Numbered from the stretch's first letter, positions 30,160-39,701 are shown. The stretch: 64,000 nt of DNA from Streptomyces sp. S465 (GCF_026898115.1 NZ_CP114036.1:8922001-8986000), one strand, 5' to 3'. The notes: generated by a model not told the origin, from the letters alone. Numbers and translations are program-made.

Positions 30160-31323
30160 ATGACCTACACCGAGACGTCGCTGGACGCTCTGCGCCAGGC
30201 CGGTGACGAACTGGCCGACGCCACCGTCGCCACGCTCTTCGAACGCGGGGAAGTCGGCACGTTCAACACGCTGATGCGCTACGTCTCCACCGTCGGCGCC
30301 CCCCTGCCCGACGGGCTGCCGGAGGTGGCCCGCGCGTACCTTGAGGCGACCAGCGTCCCGCCCGCCTGGGTGGACTGGGGGGAGATGGAGAAAGCACGGC
30401 TGTTCTTCATCGACAACAACGTGCACATCTCCACCGCGCTGTCCTTCGCCTCCATGCCCGCCTGCTACCTGGTTCCCCGCGTGGCGAAGCTGTTGTCGGC
30501 CACCCACTCGCTGAAGTACCCGTCCAAGCGGATGGCGGAGACCGGCCAGTTCACCGTCTACCTGATGCGGCCCGACGCCTTCGAGGCCGGCAGCCGGTTC
30601 GTCCCCGCCGCCCAGAAGGTCCGCCTGCTGCACGCCTCCATCCGCCACCACCTCAAGCGCGAGAACCGCTGGGACAGCGAGGCGCTCGGGACACCGATCT
30701 GCCAAGAGGACATGATCGGCGGGCAGATGTTCTTCTCCCTGCTCGTCCTCGACAGCCTGCACCGCCTCGGCATCCACCTGTCCACCGAGGGCGCGGAGGC
30801 CTACTACTACGCCTGGCGCGTGGTCGGCGCCATGCTCGGCGTCGACCAGGACGCGGTCCCCAAGACCCTCGAGGAAGCCCGCCGGTTCCTCGACGCGTAC
30901 ATGATCCGGTACATGGGCCCCTCCGACGAGGGCGCGCACCTGACCCGGCAGCTCATCGACCTCTACGAGGAGGTCGTCCCCGGCACCTTCTTCGACCCGA
31001 TCGTCTCCGCGCTCATCCGCTACCTCATCGGCGACACCTGCGCCGACTGGCTCCAGGTCCCCAGCGGCCCATGGGACAGCGTCGTCAAGGCCGCCCCCCA
31101 CCTCCTCGGTGTGCTGGAGACCATCGAGGACCGCTCTCCCCTCGGCGCCTGGGCGCTGGACCGCCTCGGCCACCTCACCACCGTCTTCGAACTGTCCTCC
31201 CTCACCCGTGGACGCGTCATGCACTACGCCATCCCCGAACACCTCAAGAAGGACTACGGCGTCGCCGGCACCGTGCCCCGCACCCGCCGCTGGACCCCAC
31301 CCGCACCCACCGTCGCGCCCTGA
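30160..31323 (+). CDS. MpaB/latex-clearing-protein-like oxygenase (DUF2236)
   Basis: The product is 387 aa from ATG 30160, after ACAAGGAGC, and 34 bp past the synthase stop. The region FTVYLMRPDAF to VRLLHASIRHHLKRENRWD fits the ER-bound oxygenase/MpaB/rubber oxygenase family, in which a His in this helix ligates b-type haem. ICQEDMIGGQMFFSLLVLDSLHRLG follows as in that family. Characterised relatives cleave double bonds of polyisoprene or of prenyl chains. Beside a polyprenyl synthase, a role in trimming an endogenous prenyl chain is attractive but inferred. No signal peptide is evident, unlike secreted Lcp. Confidence 0.82.
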   Translation: MTYTETSLDALRQAGDELADATVATLFERGEVGTFNTLMRYVSTVGAPLPDGLPEVARAYLEATSVPPAWVDWGEMEKARLFFIDNNVHISTALSFASMPACYLVPRVAKLLSATHSLKYPSKRMAETGQFTVYLMRPDAFEAGSRFVPAAQKVRLLHASIRHHLKRENRWDSEALGTPICQEDMIGGQMFFSLLVLDSLHRLGIHLSTEGAEAYYYAWRVVGAMLGVDQDAVPKTLEEARRFLDAYMIRYMGPSDEGAHLTRQLIDLYEEVVPGTFFDPIVSALIRYLIGDTCADWLQVPSGPWDSVVKAAPHLLGVLETIEDRSPLGAWALDRLGHLTTVFELSSLTRGRVMHYAIPEHLKKDYGVAGTVPRTRRWTPPAPTVAP

Positions 31324-31368
31324 CCCTGTCCTCCAGCGGTGGGGCGGCGGCGGGCACCCCCGAGGGCG

Positions 31369-32988
31369 TCATGCGGAAGCGCTCACCGTGGCCGCGAGGT
31401 GCTCGCCGACGGCGAAGCCGCGGGTGATGGCCGAGCCCAGGGTGGCGCCACCGCCCGGATAGGCGTCGTGGAAGACGGTCGCCGAGCAGTTCCCGGCCGC
31501 GTACAGCCCGGCGATCGGTGCGCCGTGGTGGTCCAGTACCCGCCCGTCGAGGTCGGTGCGCAGGCCGCCCGCGGTGCCGAGCACACCGGCGTGGACGGGC
31601 ACGGCGTAGAACGGGGCCTTCTCCACCGGTGCCAGACAGGGGTTGGGGGTGTGGGCCGGGTCGCCCAGATGCCGGTCCTGTTCGCTGGCGCCGCGCCCGA
31701 ATTCGGTGTCGACGCCGACGCGGGCGTCCGCGTTGAAGCGCCGCAGGGTCCGTATCAGACCGTCCGGGTCGATGCCGCAGGCGCGGGCCAGGTCGGCGGG
31801 GGTGCCGGCGGAGACCATCCACGTCTCGGGCGTACCCGGGGTGGAGCCGGCGATCGGGTACGTGTTCAGGTAGGACTGGTCGAAGACAAGCCACGCCCGG
31901 GCGTTGGCGCTGCGGCCGCTGCGCGGGTCGGTGTTGCCGAAGACCCGGTTGAGGTCGTGGTAGTTGGTGGCTTCGTTGACGAACCGCCGGCCCTGGGAGT
32001 TGACCGTGACCGAGCCGGGCAGCGTCAGCTCCACGTTGCCCATACGGCCCGACGGCAGACCGTCGTACCGCTGGGTGGGAGCGGTGATCACCGGTACGCC
32101 CCATACGGCGGTCATGTCGGCGACCGCGGCCCCCGCGGCCAGTCCCAGCAGCAGCCCGTCGCCCTCGTTGCTGGGTGCGCTGATCGGGGTGACCGGGAAG
32201 GGCAGGTAGGCGGCGCGTAGCCGTGGGTTCCACTCGAAGCCGCCGGAGGCGAGGACGACCCGGCCGGCCGCCACCCGCGCCGCGCCGTCGGATACCGACA
32301 CCCGCCATCCGGTGTCACCGCGCTCCAGACCGGTGACCCGCGCCGGTGCGGCGAGCGTCACACCGCGCCTGAGGGCCGTGACCACCAGCCGCCCCACGAG
32401 GGCGCCGCCCATGGTGCGCACACCGGACCGCCCGCGCTGGGCGAGCAGTTCCGGGTCGACGGGGGCGCCTTTGAGGGCGTCCCGCTCGTTCATGCTGATC
32501 GGCGGGAAGTAGGTGGGCGGGCGCAGGGCCTCGGCGAGCCCCGGGTAGGGGGCCGGGTCGAACGGATCGTTGTCCAGGCCGCGTCCGGTGGCCGCGCCGT
32601 CCCATTCCGGGTGGTAGTCGGGGCGGGCGAGCGGGGTCAGACGGACTTCCGTGCACGCGTCGAGGTAGCGGACGGCGGCGGCCGATGTGGTGAGGTACCA
32701 GTGGATCTCGGCGTCGGTCATCCGGCCCTCGGTAGCGGCCCGAAGATAACGCGCCGCCGCCTCGCGGCTGTCCGGGTAACCGGCCTTTTCCATCAGGTGG
32801 TTGCACGGCGCCCACATGACACCGCCACCGACCGCCGAGGTACCGCCCAGCCGTTCGGCCTTCTCCAGGACGAGTACGGACAGGCCCGCCCCCGCGGCAC
32901 GCGCGGCCGCCACCAGGCCGGCCGCGCCGCTGCCGATGACGGCGACGTCGTAGTGATCGCGCAGCTCCGTGAGCGGGGTGGTGATCAT
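31369..32988 (-). CDS. KstD-like FAD-dependent oxidoreductase (paralogue 1)
   Basis: The product is 539 aa. The FAD-binding GxGxxG is VAVIGSGAAGLVAAARAAGAG, followed by VLEKAERLGGTSAVGGG. The middle has GRRFVNEATNYHDL and the end GNCSATVFHDAYPGGGATLG. In 3-ketosteroid delta-1-dehydrogenases the Tyr and Gly of the C-terminal YPxxG are catalytic; both are kept. The start overlaps the stop of the dehydrogenase gene (ATGA). It is the last gene of a seven-gene leftward operon and converges on the MpaB oxygenase gene. A dehydrogenase acting on a cyclic ketone is likely; the substrate need not be a steroid. Confidence 0.85.
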   Translation of the reverse strand: MITTPLTELRDHYDVAVIGSGAAGLVAAARAAGAGLSVLVLEKAERLGGTSAVGGGVMWAPCNHLMEKAGYPDSREAAARYLRAATEGRMTDAEIHWYLTTSAAAVRYLDACTEVRLTPLARPDYHPEWDGAATGRGLDNDPFDPAPYPGLAEALRPPTYFPPISMNERDALKGAPVDPELLAQRGRSGVRTMGGALVGRLVVTALRRGVTLAAPARVTGLERGDTGWRVSVSDGAARVAAGRVVLASGGFEWNPRLRAAYLPFPVTPISAPSNEGDGLLLGLAAGAAVADMTAVWGVPVITAPTQRYDGLPSGRMGNVELTLPGSVTVNSQGRRFVNEATNYHDLNRVFGNTDPRSGRSANARAWLVFDQSYLNTYPIAGSTPGTPETWMVSAGTPADLARACGIDPDGLIRTLRRFNADARVGVDTEFGRGASEQDRHLGDPAHTPNPCLAPVEKAPFYAVPVHAGVLGTAGGLRTDLDGRVLDHHGAPIAGLYAAGNCSATVFHDAYPGGGATLGSAITRGFAVGEHLAATVSASA

Positions 32989-34115
32989 GAGGCGGCGCCC
33001 GGCATGTCGATGGCGACCTTGCCGACCAGTTCGGTGCGGGAGCGCATCGTCTCGAACGCCGCACCGGCCTGGTCGAACGGGAAGCGATGGGTGATCAGCG
33101 ACGCCGCCTGCCGGGTGTGCCGGGAGAGCAGTTCGGCGGCCTCACCGATCAGCTCCTGGCTGTTACGGCTGCCGATCAGGTCGATGTCCTTCACCGGCAC
33201 GGTGCGCATGGAGAAGGTGACCTCGCGGTCGGAGATGCCGACGGCGACCACGCGGCCCGCGGTGGCCACCGCCCGCAGGGCGTTGTTCAGTGAGCTGGGC
33301 ACACCGGTGGCCTCGAAGACCAGCGAGGGTCCGTGCCCGCCGGTCCACGTGGTCAGCAGCTCGGCCTGGTGCGGTTCGGGGAACGGCGCGGCGGTGTCGA
33401 TCAGTACGGTGTCCACCGCGCCGAACTCGCGGGCGAACGCACAGCGTTCCGGCACCGTGTCGGCGGCGACCACCTCGACGCCGAGCGAGGTGAGGTACAG
33501 CGTGCACAGCAGCCCGATCGGACCACTGCCCAGCACCAGCGCCTGCTCCCCGGCGACGGGGCGGGCCCGGTTGACGGCCTGCATCGCGATGCTGGTCGGT
33601 TCACACAGGGAGGCGAGGCGAGCGGGCAGGGCCTTGGGGGCGGGGAAGAGCTTGGCGACGGGGATGGCCATCAGCTCGGTGAGCGCGCCCGGCACGTCGT
33701 AGCAGCCGTACACGGACATCCGGTCGCAGGCGTTGGTGCGGCCGATGGAGCAGGCGTGACAGCTGCCGCAGGCGAGGATCGGGGACACGGCCACCCGGTC
33801 GCCGACCGCCAGGCCGGGGTGCGGAGCGGGGAGTTCCTCGATCACACCGCAGAACTCGTGGCCCTGCACCATGGGCAGTTCGGTGGCGTAGTCGTCCTCC
33901 CAGATGTGCAGATCCGTGCCGCAGAGGGTGACCGTCTCCACGCGTACCAGCGCCTGGTCCGGCGCGGGGACCGGGACCGGACGCTCCTCGTAGCGGATCG
34001 TCTCCTTGGCGACCGTGCAGGCGGCCCGCATGGTGCGTCGCCGCACGGTACGTCGCGGTCCGGCGGCGGCACCGGCCGCCTCGACCGCGGTGGCCGCGCT
34101 CGTGGTGGGGTTCAC
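32985..34115 (-). CDS. Zinc-dependent medium-chain alcohol dehydrogenase
   Basis: The product is 376 aa from a GTG at 34115 that overlaps the YciI stop. The catalytic zinc ligands are in LCGTDLHIW and GHEFCG. The structural zinc site is ACGSCHACSIGRTNAC, with four spaced Cys. The nucleotide site is LVLGSGPIGLL. The form is that of NAD-dependent threonine/sorbitol-type dehydrogenases. An internal Met (MRAACTVAKETIRY) about 28 residues in could be the true start, because family members usually start near there. It probably oxidises a hydroxyl in the pathway of the flanking flavoproteins. Confidence 0.88.
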   Translation of the reverse strand: MNPTTSAATAVEAAGAAAGPRRTVRRRTMRAACTVAKETIRYEERPVPVPAPDQALVRVETVTLCGTDLHIWEDDYATELPMVQGHEFCGVIEELPAPHPGLAVGDRVAVSPILACGSCHACSIGRTNACDRMSVYGCYDVPGALTELMAIPVAKLFPAPKALPARLASLCEPTSIAMQAVNRARPVAGEQALVLGSGPIGLLCTLYLTSLGVEVVAADTVPERCAFAREFGAVDTVLIDTAAPFPEPHQAELLTTWTGGHGPSLVFEATGVPSSLNNALRAVATAGRVVAVGISDREVTFSMRTVPVKDIDLIGSRNSQELIGEAAELLSRHTRQAASLITHRFPFDQAGAAFETMRSRTELVGKVAIDMPGAAS

Positions 34116-34399
34116 CGCACACCGCCGAAGAAGATCTGCCAGTCCCGGATGGTGCGCTCGGCGATCAGACCCTCCCGGTGGAAGGGGTCCTGGTCCAGCA
34201 GAGTGGCGAGCTCATCGGCCGACTCGGCCCGGAAGACCAGCAGCGCGCCGGGCGTGCCGTCCGGACCGAAGGGGCCGGAGACGCGCAGGCGCCCGGCGTC
34301 GACCTGGCTTTCCAGGAAACTCTTGTGCTCGGGCCGGTGCTGGTCCCGGGCACGGGCCGAGTCCTCGGCGTAGGTGTAGGTGACTGCGAAGGTGGCCAT
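34112..34399 (-). CDS. YciI-family small protein
   Basis: The product is 95 aa from ATG 34399. The sequence FAVTYTYAEDSARARDQHRPEHKSFLESQVDAG and VSGPFGPDGTPGALLVFRAESADELATLLDQDPF fits the YciI/muconolactone isomerase-like ferredoxin fold, with His residues in the HRPEH position and a DPF motif. Family members are thought to be small hydrolases or dehydrohalogenase-like enzymes of catabolic pathways. It starts the sub-block with the alcohol dehydrogenase, whose start it overlaps. Confidence 0.85.
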   Translation of the reverse strand: MATFAVTYTYAEDSARARDQHRPEHKSFLESQVDAGRLRVSGPFGPDGTPGALLVFRAESADELATLLDQDPFHREGLIAERTIRDWQIFFGGVR

Positions 34400-34485
34400 G
34401 GGACGGGTTCCTCTCCCGTTCTCGATCGTTGTGTTCGTGGGGTTGCCGCTGTGGATGGGGGGGCGAGCCGGAGGGGGCCGTGTCC

Positions 34486-36204
34486 TCATCCCTCCGGGCT
34501 CGTGGCGCGGGCGGCGTGGCGGGCCGCCAGGTACCCGAAGGTCAGGCCCGCGCCGACCTGGCAGCCCGCTCCGGGGTACTCCGACGCCATGATGGAGTTC
34601 GCGTCGTTGCCGCAGGCGTAGAGCCCGGGGACCGGTTCGCCGTGGTCGTCGAGGACCTGGGCGTCGGGATTGGTCCGCAGCCCCAGCGCGGTGGCCAGCG
34701 GGGTCGGGACGACGGCGACCGCGTGGAAGGGCGCCCGCTCGATGGGGCCGAGGTTGACATTGGGGGTATGGGTCGGATCGCCGTACTGGTGGCCGAAGGG
34801 GCTGCGTCCCTTGCCGAACTCCTCGTCGACGCCGGTGCGGGCGAAGCGGTTGTGGTCGGAGACGGTGCGTTCCAGACCGCCGGGGTCGACACCGATGGCG
34901 GCCGCGAGTTCCCGGACCGTGCGGCCGGTGTACAGGTATCCGGCGTCGGCGTACCGCTTGAGTCTGGCCTTGGGCAGATGCGGGCGGATCATGCCGAGCC
35001 CGTACGCGGCCAGGCCGGCGGAGTCGATGACGAGCCAGGCCGGGATGGTCGGCACGGACGTGTGCGAGTCGAACATCGCGCGGGTGAACCGGTGGTAGGA
35101 CACCGACTCGTCGACGAACCGGCGGCCGGCGGCGTTGACGGCGACGATGCCGGGCTTGGCCCGGTCCCAGATGTGCGGGAAGACCGCGGTGGAACCGTCC
35201 GGGCGGCGGCCGATGGAGCTGGGGAACCACAGGGCGTTGTCGTCCCTCGGCTCGCCCAGCGCGCCGCCGACGGCGCGGGCGAGGTCGAGGGTGTCGCCGG
35301 TGGCGCCCTCCCCGGCGCGGGTGAACTGCGGGGTGGGCCGCGGCAGGTACTGGGCACGCAGGCGCGGGCTGGCGGAGAATCCCCCGGCGGCCAGCACGAC
35401 ACCACGGCGGGCGGCCACCCGCACCGTGCGGCCGCGGTGCGAGACGACCGCGCCCACGACGCGGCCGGTGCGGTCGGTGACGAGCTCCGTGGTGCGCGCG
35501 GTGAACCACACGTCGCCGGAGCGTTGCAGGAGTGTGTGGTAGAGATTCGCCACGAGTGCGTTCCCCATGGCCAGCCGGGTGCCGCGCGGGTACTGAAGGC
35601 GGTCCGCGGCCCAGCGGGCGCCGAGCCGGGCGGCGACGGCCATGCCGCGCACCGATCCGTCGAAGACGGTCAGGAGCTGGTTGACCTCGGGGCGGCGGAC
35701 CATGAGCGTCCCGTGGAAGAGCGCGAACTCCGGCACCGGGCGGCGGATCCTGCCGAAGCGGGTTCTGCCGAGCTTGCGGCCGTCGAAGGTGTGGGGTTCC
35801 AGGGCGCGTCCGGTACCGGCACCGGCGATCTCGGGGTGGTAGTCCACGACGGTCTTGGAGTGCCAGAACCCCACGCCGATGCGGTCCAGGTAGTCGATCA
35901 TGGCGGGTCCGTGTGCCAGGTAGGCCTCGCGCAGTTCGCGGGGGGCCCGGTCGCCGACCAGGGCGTCCAGGTAGCGGCTCGCGGCCGTGGTGTCCGCGGC
36001 CGGGTCGCTCTGGTAGCGGTGCCCGGGGATCCAGCACGTTCCGGCGGAGTAGGCGGTGGTACCGCCGAGCCACTCGGTCTTCTCCAGCACCAGCACGGAC
36101 AGTCCCTCCTGGGCGCCGACGACCGCGGCGCCCATGCCGCCCGCGCCGGAACCGAGGACGAGGAGGTCGACCTCGCGGGTCCAGTTCCGGCCTGTCTCAG
36201 TCAT
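34486..36204 (-). CDS. KstD-like FAD-dependent oxidoreductase (paralogue 2)
   Basis: The product is 572 aa from ATG 36204; the open frame extends upstream into the next gene. The FAD site is LLVLGSGAGGMGAAVVGAQEG with VLEKTEWLGGTTAYSAGT. Several KstD features are seen: VDYHPEIAGAGTGRALEPHTFDG, GRRFVDESVSYHRF and GNDANSIMASEYPGAGCQVGAGLTFGYLAARH, including the YPGAG catalytic pair. Length is near that of known KstD enzymes (510-570 aa). Of the three paralogues here it is the closest to true ketosteroid dehydrogenases by motif. It lies in the leftward operon, 86 bp before the YciI start and 30 bp after the isomerase stop. Confidence 0.87.
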   Translation of the reverse strand: MTETGRNWTREVDLLVLGSGAGGMGAAVVGAQEGLSVLVLEKTEWLGGTTAYSAGTCWIPGHRYQSDPAADTTAASRYLDALVGDRAPRELREAYLAHGPAMIDYLDRIGVGFWHSKTVVDYHPEIAGAGTGRALEPHTFDGRKLGRTRFGRIRRPVPEFALFHGTLMVRRPEVNQLLTVFDGSVRGMAVAARLGARWAADRLQYPRGTRLAMGNALVANLYHTLLQRSGDVWFTARTTELVTDRTGRVVGAVVSHRGRTVRVAARRGVVLAAGGFSASPRLRAQYLPRPTPQFTRAGEGATGDTLDLARAVGGALGEPRDDNALWFPSSIGRRPDGSTAVFPHIWDRAKPGIVAVNAAGRRFVDESVSYHRFTRAMFDSHTSVPTIPAWLVIDSAGLAAYGLGMIRPHLPKARLKRYADAGYLYTGRTVRELAAAIGVDPGGLERTVSDHNRFARTGVDEEFGKGRSPFGHQYGDPTHTPNVNLGPIERAPFHAVAVVPTPLATALGLRTNPDAQVLDDHGEPVPGLYACGNDANSIMASEYPGAGCQVGAGLTFGYLAARHAARATSPEG

Positions 36205-36233
36205 GGATCGGTTCCCTCCTGTGGGGGGTCGTC

Positions 36234-37085
36234 TCAGGCACGGGCGCTCACCGCGGCCAGGACGGTCCGCAGGCCCTGGAGGTTGCGCCGTGCGTACTCC
36301 AGCGGGGTGAGGCGGGATTGCAGCGCGGCGTGGGGGACCTCGATGCTCAGAGGTGTTCCGGCGGGGGCCGCGGCGATCAGCTCCGTCAGCGGCAGTTGCC
36401 CTTCGCCGATCAGCTGCCGCCGCACCCGGGCTTCGATCTGGAGGACCGAGCCGTCGGCCGTCATCCCGAGCGGAAGCCGGTCGGGGAGATCGAGGTGTTC
36501 GGGTACGTCCAGCGGGCCGTCGCACAGTTGCAGGCACGGGATGAGGTGGGGCTTCAGGGCACGGATGTCGTCGACCGAGTTGCCGCCGCGCTGGAGGTGC
36601 AGGGCGTCGAGGAGCACGGCCGCCCCGGCGGCCGAGGCGATGTCGGCGGCCTCGGCGATGGTGCGCACCGGCTGGTAGCTGATGGGTTCGAGGGTGGGCC
36701 GGATGCCGACGGCCGTGGCGTCGGCGGTCAGCGCGGCGAGGGTGTCGGTCAGGCGCCGCCGGTCCGGGTCGGCGCCGGCGACGCTGATCGTGCGGGCGCC
36801 GAGGGCGGCGCCGGCGTCGAGGGCGGGCCGCCAGTGGGCCGGGACGGTGTCCGGGCCCAAGGTCAGGAACTCCACGTCGCGCACCCGCAAGCCGGTGTCG
36901 TCGAGGCGCTGGAGTGTCTCGCGGGACATCGGCGAGCCGGGCTCCATGGGGTACTGGCGTTCGCCCTCGGTGGCCGCGTTGACCCGGATGCCGACGAAGT
37001 CGTACCCGGCCGCCGCCGCGGTGCTGACGAGTTCCGGCGGGCTGAGCCGCAGCAGGGTCAGGTGGGCGAGTCCGATGGGGGACAT
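36234..37085 (-). CDS. Sugar phosphate isomerase/epimerase-like TIM-barrel protein
   Basis: The product is 283 aa from ATG 37085, overlapping the end of the Gfo/Idh gene by 28 bp. It begins with IGLAHLTLLRLSPPELVSTAAAAGYDFVGIR, typical of the AP endonuclease family 2/xylose isomerase-like barrel. Metal-ligand positions are plausible in PTLEPISYQPV (Glu), LLDALHLQRGG (Asp, His) and LSIEVPHA (Glu). These enzymes isomerise hydroxy-ketones or decarboxylate small acids. The close link to a Gfo/Idh oxidoreductase is common in polyol and inositol catabolism. Confidence 0.83.
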   Translation of the reverse strand: MSPIGLAHLTLLRLSPPELVSTAAAAGYDFVGIRVNAATEGERQYPMEPGSPMSRETLQRLDDTGLRVRDVEFLTLGPDTVPAHWRPALDAGAALGARTISVAGADPDRRRLTDTLAALTADATAVGIRPTLEPISYQPVRTIAEAADIASAAGAAVLLDALHLQRGGNSVDDIRALKPHLIPCLQLCDGPLDVPEHLDLPDRLPLGMTADGSVLQIEARVRRQLIGEGQLPLTELIAAAPAGTPLSIEVPHAALQSRLTPLEYARRNLQGLRTVLAAVSARA

Positions 37086-38161
37086 GGGGTGATCTCCTCG
37101 TCCAGGGTGGGGACAGGCTCAGGTCGGCCGGCGGCGGCCGAGGCGTAGCAGGCGGTGAGGATCGCGAGGGACTTCGCGGCCTCGCGTCCGGTGACGGCGG
37201 GTTCGCGGCCGCCTCGGACGGCGTCGGCGAACTCCGCGATCAGCAGCGCGTGGAAGGGGGCGAGAGCGCCGTTGATCCGGGACAGCGGGGGATCCGCGAT
37301 CAGGCCGGTGCCGAAGGGCGATGCCGCTGTCCCGGCGCCGGGGACGGCCCATACGTCGATCCGTGCCTCGCTGCCCTCCGGGTACTCGGCGAGTCCCGCA
37401 CTCGCCCCGGTGCGGCCCGAGACCAGCACCCGGGTGCCCAGGCCGGGGGTGAGCGCCGTGGACGCGGCGAGCGTGGCCAGGCCACCGGAGGCGAACCGCA
37501 CGGTCGCGACGGCGGTGTCCTCGACCTCGATCGCCTCGCCGTGCCGGAACGCGGCGTGTGCGCAGCTCACCTCGACCGCTTCGCCCATGTACCACTGGAG
37601 CAGGTCGATGTTGTGGATGGCCTGGGTCATCAGGACCCCGCCGCCGTCACTCGCCCAGGTCCCGCGCCAGGCGTCGGCCGTGTAGTACGAGGTGTCGCGG
37701 TGCAGCAGGACCGAGGTGTGCCCGAGGACCGGGACGCCCAGGGTGCCGTCGTCGATCGCGGTCCGGATGCGCCGGGCGGCGGGCCAGAACCGCCGCTGGA
37801 ACGCCACTCCGAGGGTCACTCCGGCCGCCTCGCACGCGGCCACCATCCGGGCGGCCGCGCCGAGTTCGGTGGCGATCGGTTTCTCGCACAGCACATGTAC
37901 TCCGTGTGCGGCGGCCTGGGTGACGACGGCCTCGTGCGTGGGGTGCGGGGTACAGACGCTGACCAGGTCCAGGCCCAGTGCGAAGAGGTCGTCAGGAGTG
38001 CCGGCGCCGGCCCCGTACCGTCCGGCGAACCGGGCGGCGCGGGTCGGGTCGATGTCACCGCACGCCACCAGTTCCACACCGGGCAGATCGCGGTAGGCGG
38101 CGGCGTGGTTGCCGGCGACGTTTCCGCATCCGATCACGCCCGCGCGCAGTGCCGACCCCAT
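37058..38161 (-). CDS. Gfo/Idh/MocA-family oxidoreductase
   Basis: The product is 367 aa from ATG 38161, whose last base is shared with the MFS stop. The Rossmann motif is AGVIGCGNVAGNHAAAY. EKPIAT carries the conserved catalytic Lys of the EKP motif. GGGVLMTQAIHNIDLLQWYMGE supplies the second conserved segment with the Asp/His pair. The enzyme would oxidise a sugar or polyol with NAD(P). The annotation is firm; the substrate is unknown. It is the second gene of the leftward operon. Confidence 0.87.
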   Translation of the reverse strand: MGSALRAGVIGCGNVAGNHAAAYRDLPGVELVACGDIDPTRAARFAGRYGAGAGTPDDLFALGLDLVSVCTPHPTHEAVVTQAAAHGVHVLCEKPIATELGAAARMVAACEAAGVTLGVAFQRRFWPAARRIRTAIDDGTLGVPVLGHTSVLLHRDTSYYTADAWRGTWASDGGGVLMTQAIHNIDLLQWYMGEAVEVSCAHAAFRHGEAIEVEDTAVATVRFASGGLATLAASTALTPGLGTRVLVSGRTGASAGLAEYPEGSEARIDVWAVPGAGTAASPFGTGLIADPPLSRINGALAPFHALLIAEFADAVRGGREPAVTGREAAKSLAILTACYASAAAGRPEPVPTLDEEITPCPPSDSPT

Positions 38162-39546
38162 CAGCGTGCCTCGGAGGCGTCGGCCCGCGGGCCCGGCCCG
38201 GTCGCGGCGAGCCCCGCGGGGCGGGGTTCGCCGAGCAGTGCGGTGGGCGTGCGGTGGGTTTCCGGGCCGGTCAGCGCGGCGATGGCCGAGGCGAGGGTGA
38301 AGCCGGCGCACAGCCACCCCACCGGCGTCCAGTTCGCCTGGTCACCCGCGGTGATGGCGGTGGCGAGCAGCGGGGTGAAGCCCGCCGCGAGCAGGCCGAC
38401 CATCAGCCCGATGGCCATGCCGCTGTAGCGGACCCGGGCCGGGAACTGTTCGGGGAAGTAGGCCGGGTAGACACCGTTGGGAGCGGCGTAACACAGGCCG
38501 ATCAGCAGCACGCACGAGGCGTAGATCCATGGGACGTTCCGCGTGCCGATGGCGTGGAAGAAGACGAACACCATGGCGCCCACGCCGATCAGACCGGTGA
38601 CGAAGACGGGTTTGCGTCCGATCCGGTCGGCGATGATGCCGTAGACGGGCTGGGTGAGCACGGCGACCCCGTTGGAGACCGAGATGACCGTCAGCATGGT
38701 GGGCTTGGAGATGCCGGCCACCTCGGTGGCGTAGGCGAGGGCGAAGACGTTGACCATCGTGTTGACCATGGCGAAGGACGCACAGACCGCGACCCGCAGC
38801 AAGGTCGCCCAGTGGTGGCGGAACAGCTCGACGACGGGTGCCTTGGCGGTCTCGGCGCTCTCCCGCAGTTCGGCGAAGACCTCGGGCTCGTGCAGCGAGC
38901 GGCGCAGGAAGTAGGCGACAGCGGTGACCACGATGCTCAGCCAGAACGGGATGCGCCAGCCCCAGCTGATGAGCTGGTCCTCGGGCAGGGCGGCGATCGG
39001 GATGAACACCAGGCTCGAGACCACGATCCCGAACATGATCCCGCTCATGGTGAAGCTGGTGTAGAACGCCCGGTGCCGGTCGGGGGCGTGCTCGACGGTC
39101 AGGGAGCTGGCGCCGGGGGACTCTCCGCCGGCGGAGAGTCCCTGGAGCAGTCGCAGCCCGACCAGGAGGAGCGGCGCGGCGACGCCGATCTGCCGGTAGC
39201 CGGGCAGGCAGCCGATGAGGAAGGTGGAGCCGCCCATCAGCAGCAGGGTGCACATCAAGGTGTTGCGGCGGCCGAGCCGGTCACCGAAGTGTCCGAACAG
39301 CAACGCGCCGAGCGGGCGGGCGACATAGGCCACGCCCAGCGTGGCGATGGACATGAGGGCGCCGGTGGCCCCGGCGTCCGGGAAGAACACCTTGCCGAAC
39401 ACCAGCGCGGCGGCCGAGCCGTAGATGAAGAAGTCGTAGTACTCGAGGGTGCTTCCCAGGAAGCCCGAGACGGCGGCCTTCCTGGGATCGTTGCGGGTTC
39501 CGGAGGGGGAGCTGCCCGGGTGAGTAGCCGATGCCGCTGCGGACAT
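38161..39546 (-). CDS. MHS-family MFS transporter (metabolite:H+ symporter)
   Basis: The product is 461 aa with about 12 hydrophobic segments. AAVSGFLGSTLEYYDFFIYGSAA is the characteristic first helix of the MHS family (ShiA, ProP, KgtP). HFGDRLGRRNTLM is the MFS loop 2-3 signature, and ADRIGRKPVFV is its repeat. VGLRLLQGLSAGGESPGA is also typical. Relatives import organic acids or aromatics with protons. As the first gene of the leftward operon it may bring in the compound that the flavoproteins degrade. Confidence 0.9.
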   Translation of the reverse strand: MSAAASATHPGSSPSGTRNDPRKAAVSGFLGSTLEYYDFFIYGSAAALVFGKVFFPDAGATGALMSIATLGVAYVARPLGALLFGHFGDRLGRRNTLMCTLLLMGGSTFLIGCLPGYRQIGVAAPLLLVGLRLLQGLSAGGESPGASSLTVEHAPDRHRAFYTSFTMSGIMFGIVVSSLVFIPIAALPEDQLISWGWRIPFWLSIVVTAVAYFLRRSLHEPEVFAELRESAETAKAPVVELFRHHWATLLRVAVCASFAMVNTMVNVFALAYATEVAGISKPTMLTVISVSNGVAVLTQPVYGIIADRIGRKPVFVTGLIGVGAMVFVFFHAIGTRNVPWIYASCVLLIGLCYAAPNGVYPAYFPEQFPARVRYSGMAIGLMVGLLAAGFTPLLATAITAGDQANWTPVGWLCAGFTLASAIAALTGPETHRTPTALLGEPRPAGLAATGPGPRADASEAR

Positions 39547-39665
39547 GGGCGGTCCTTTCGATCCGGCGTCGTCGACGGAGATCCGGCCCGGGGCGGTGGT
39601 GCCCGTGCGGAGTCCGGTGGGGGTGTCGACGAGAGTCGCAGGCTCGAATATGTGCCGTCCAATAC

Positions 39666-39678
39666 TTGATTTAACTTA
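39666..39678. promoter_or_regulatory. Candidate LysR site upstream of the MFS operon
   Basis: TTGATTTAACTTA lies in a strikingly AT-rich stretch between the MFS start and the LysR stop. The halves TTGATTT and AACTTA recur, 8 bp further apart, in the LysR/flavoprotein divergent promoter at 40675-40695. Confidence 0.4.
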
Positions 39679-39701
39679 GACTTTGCTTGCTCGACACACA
39701 A

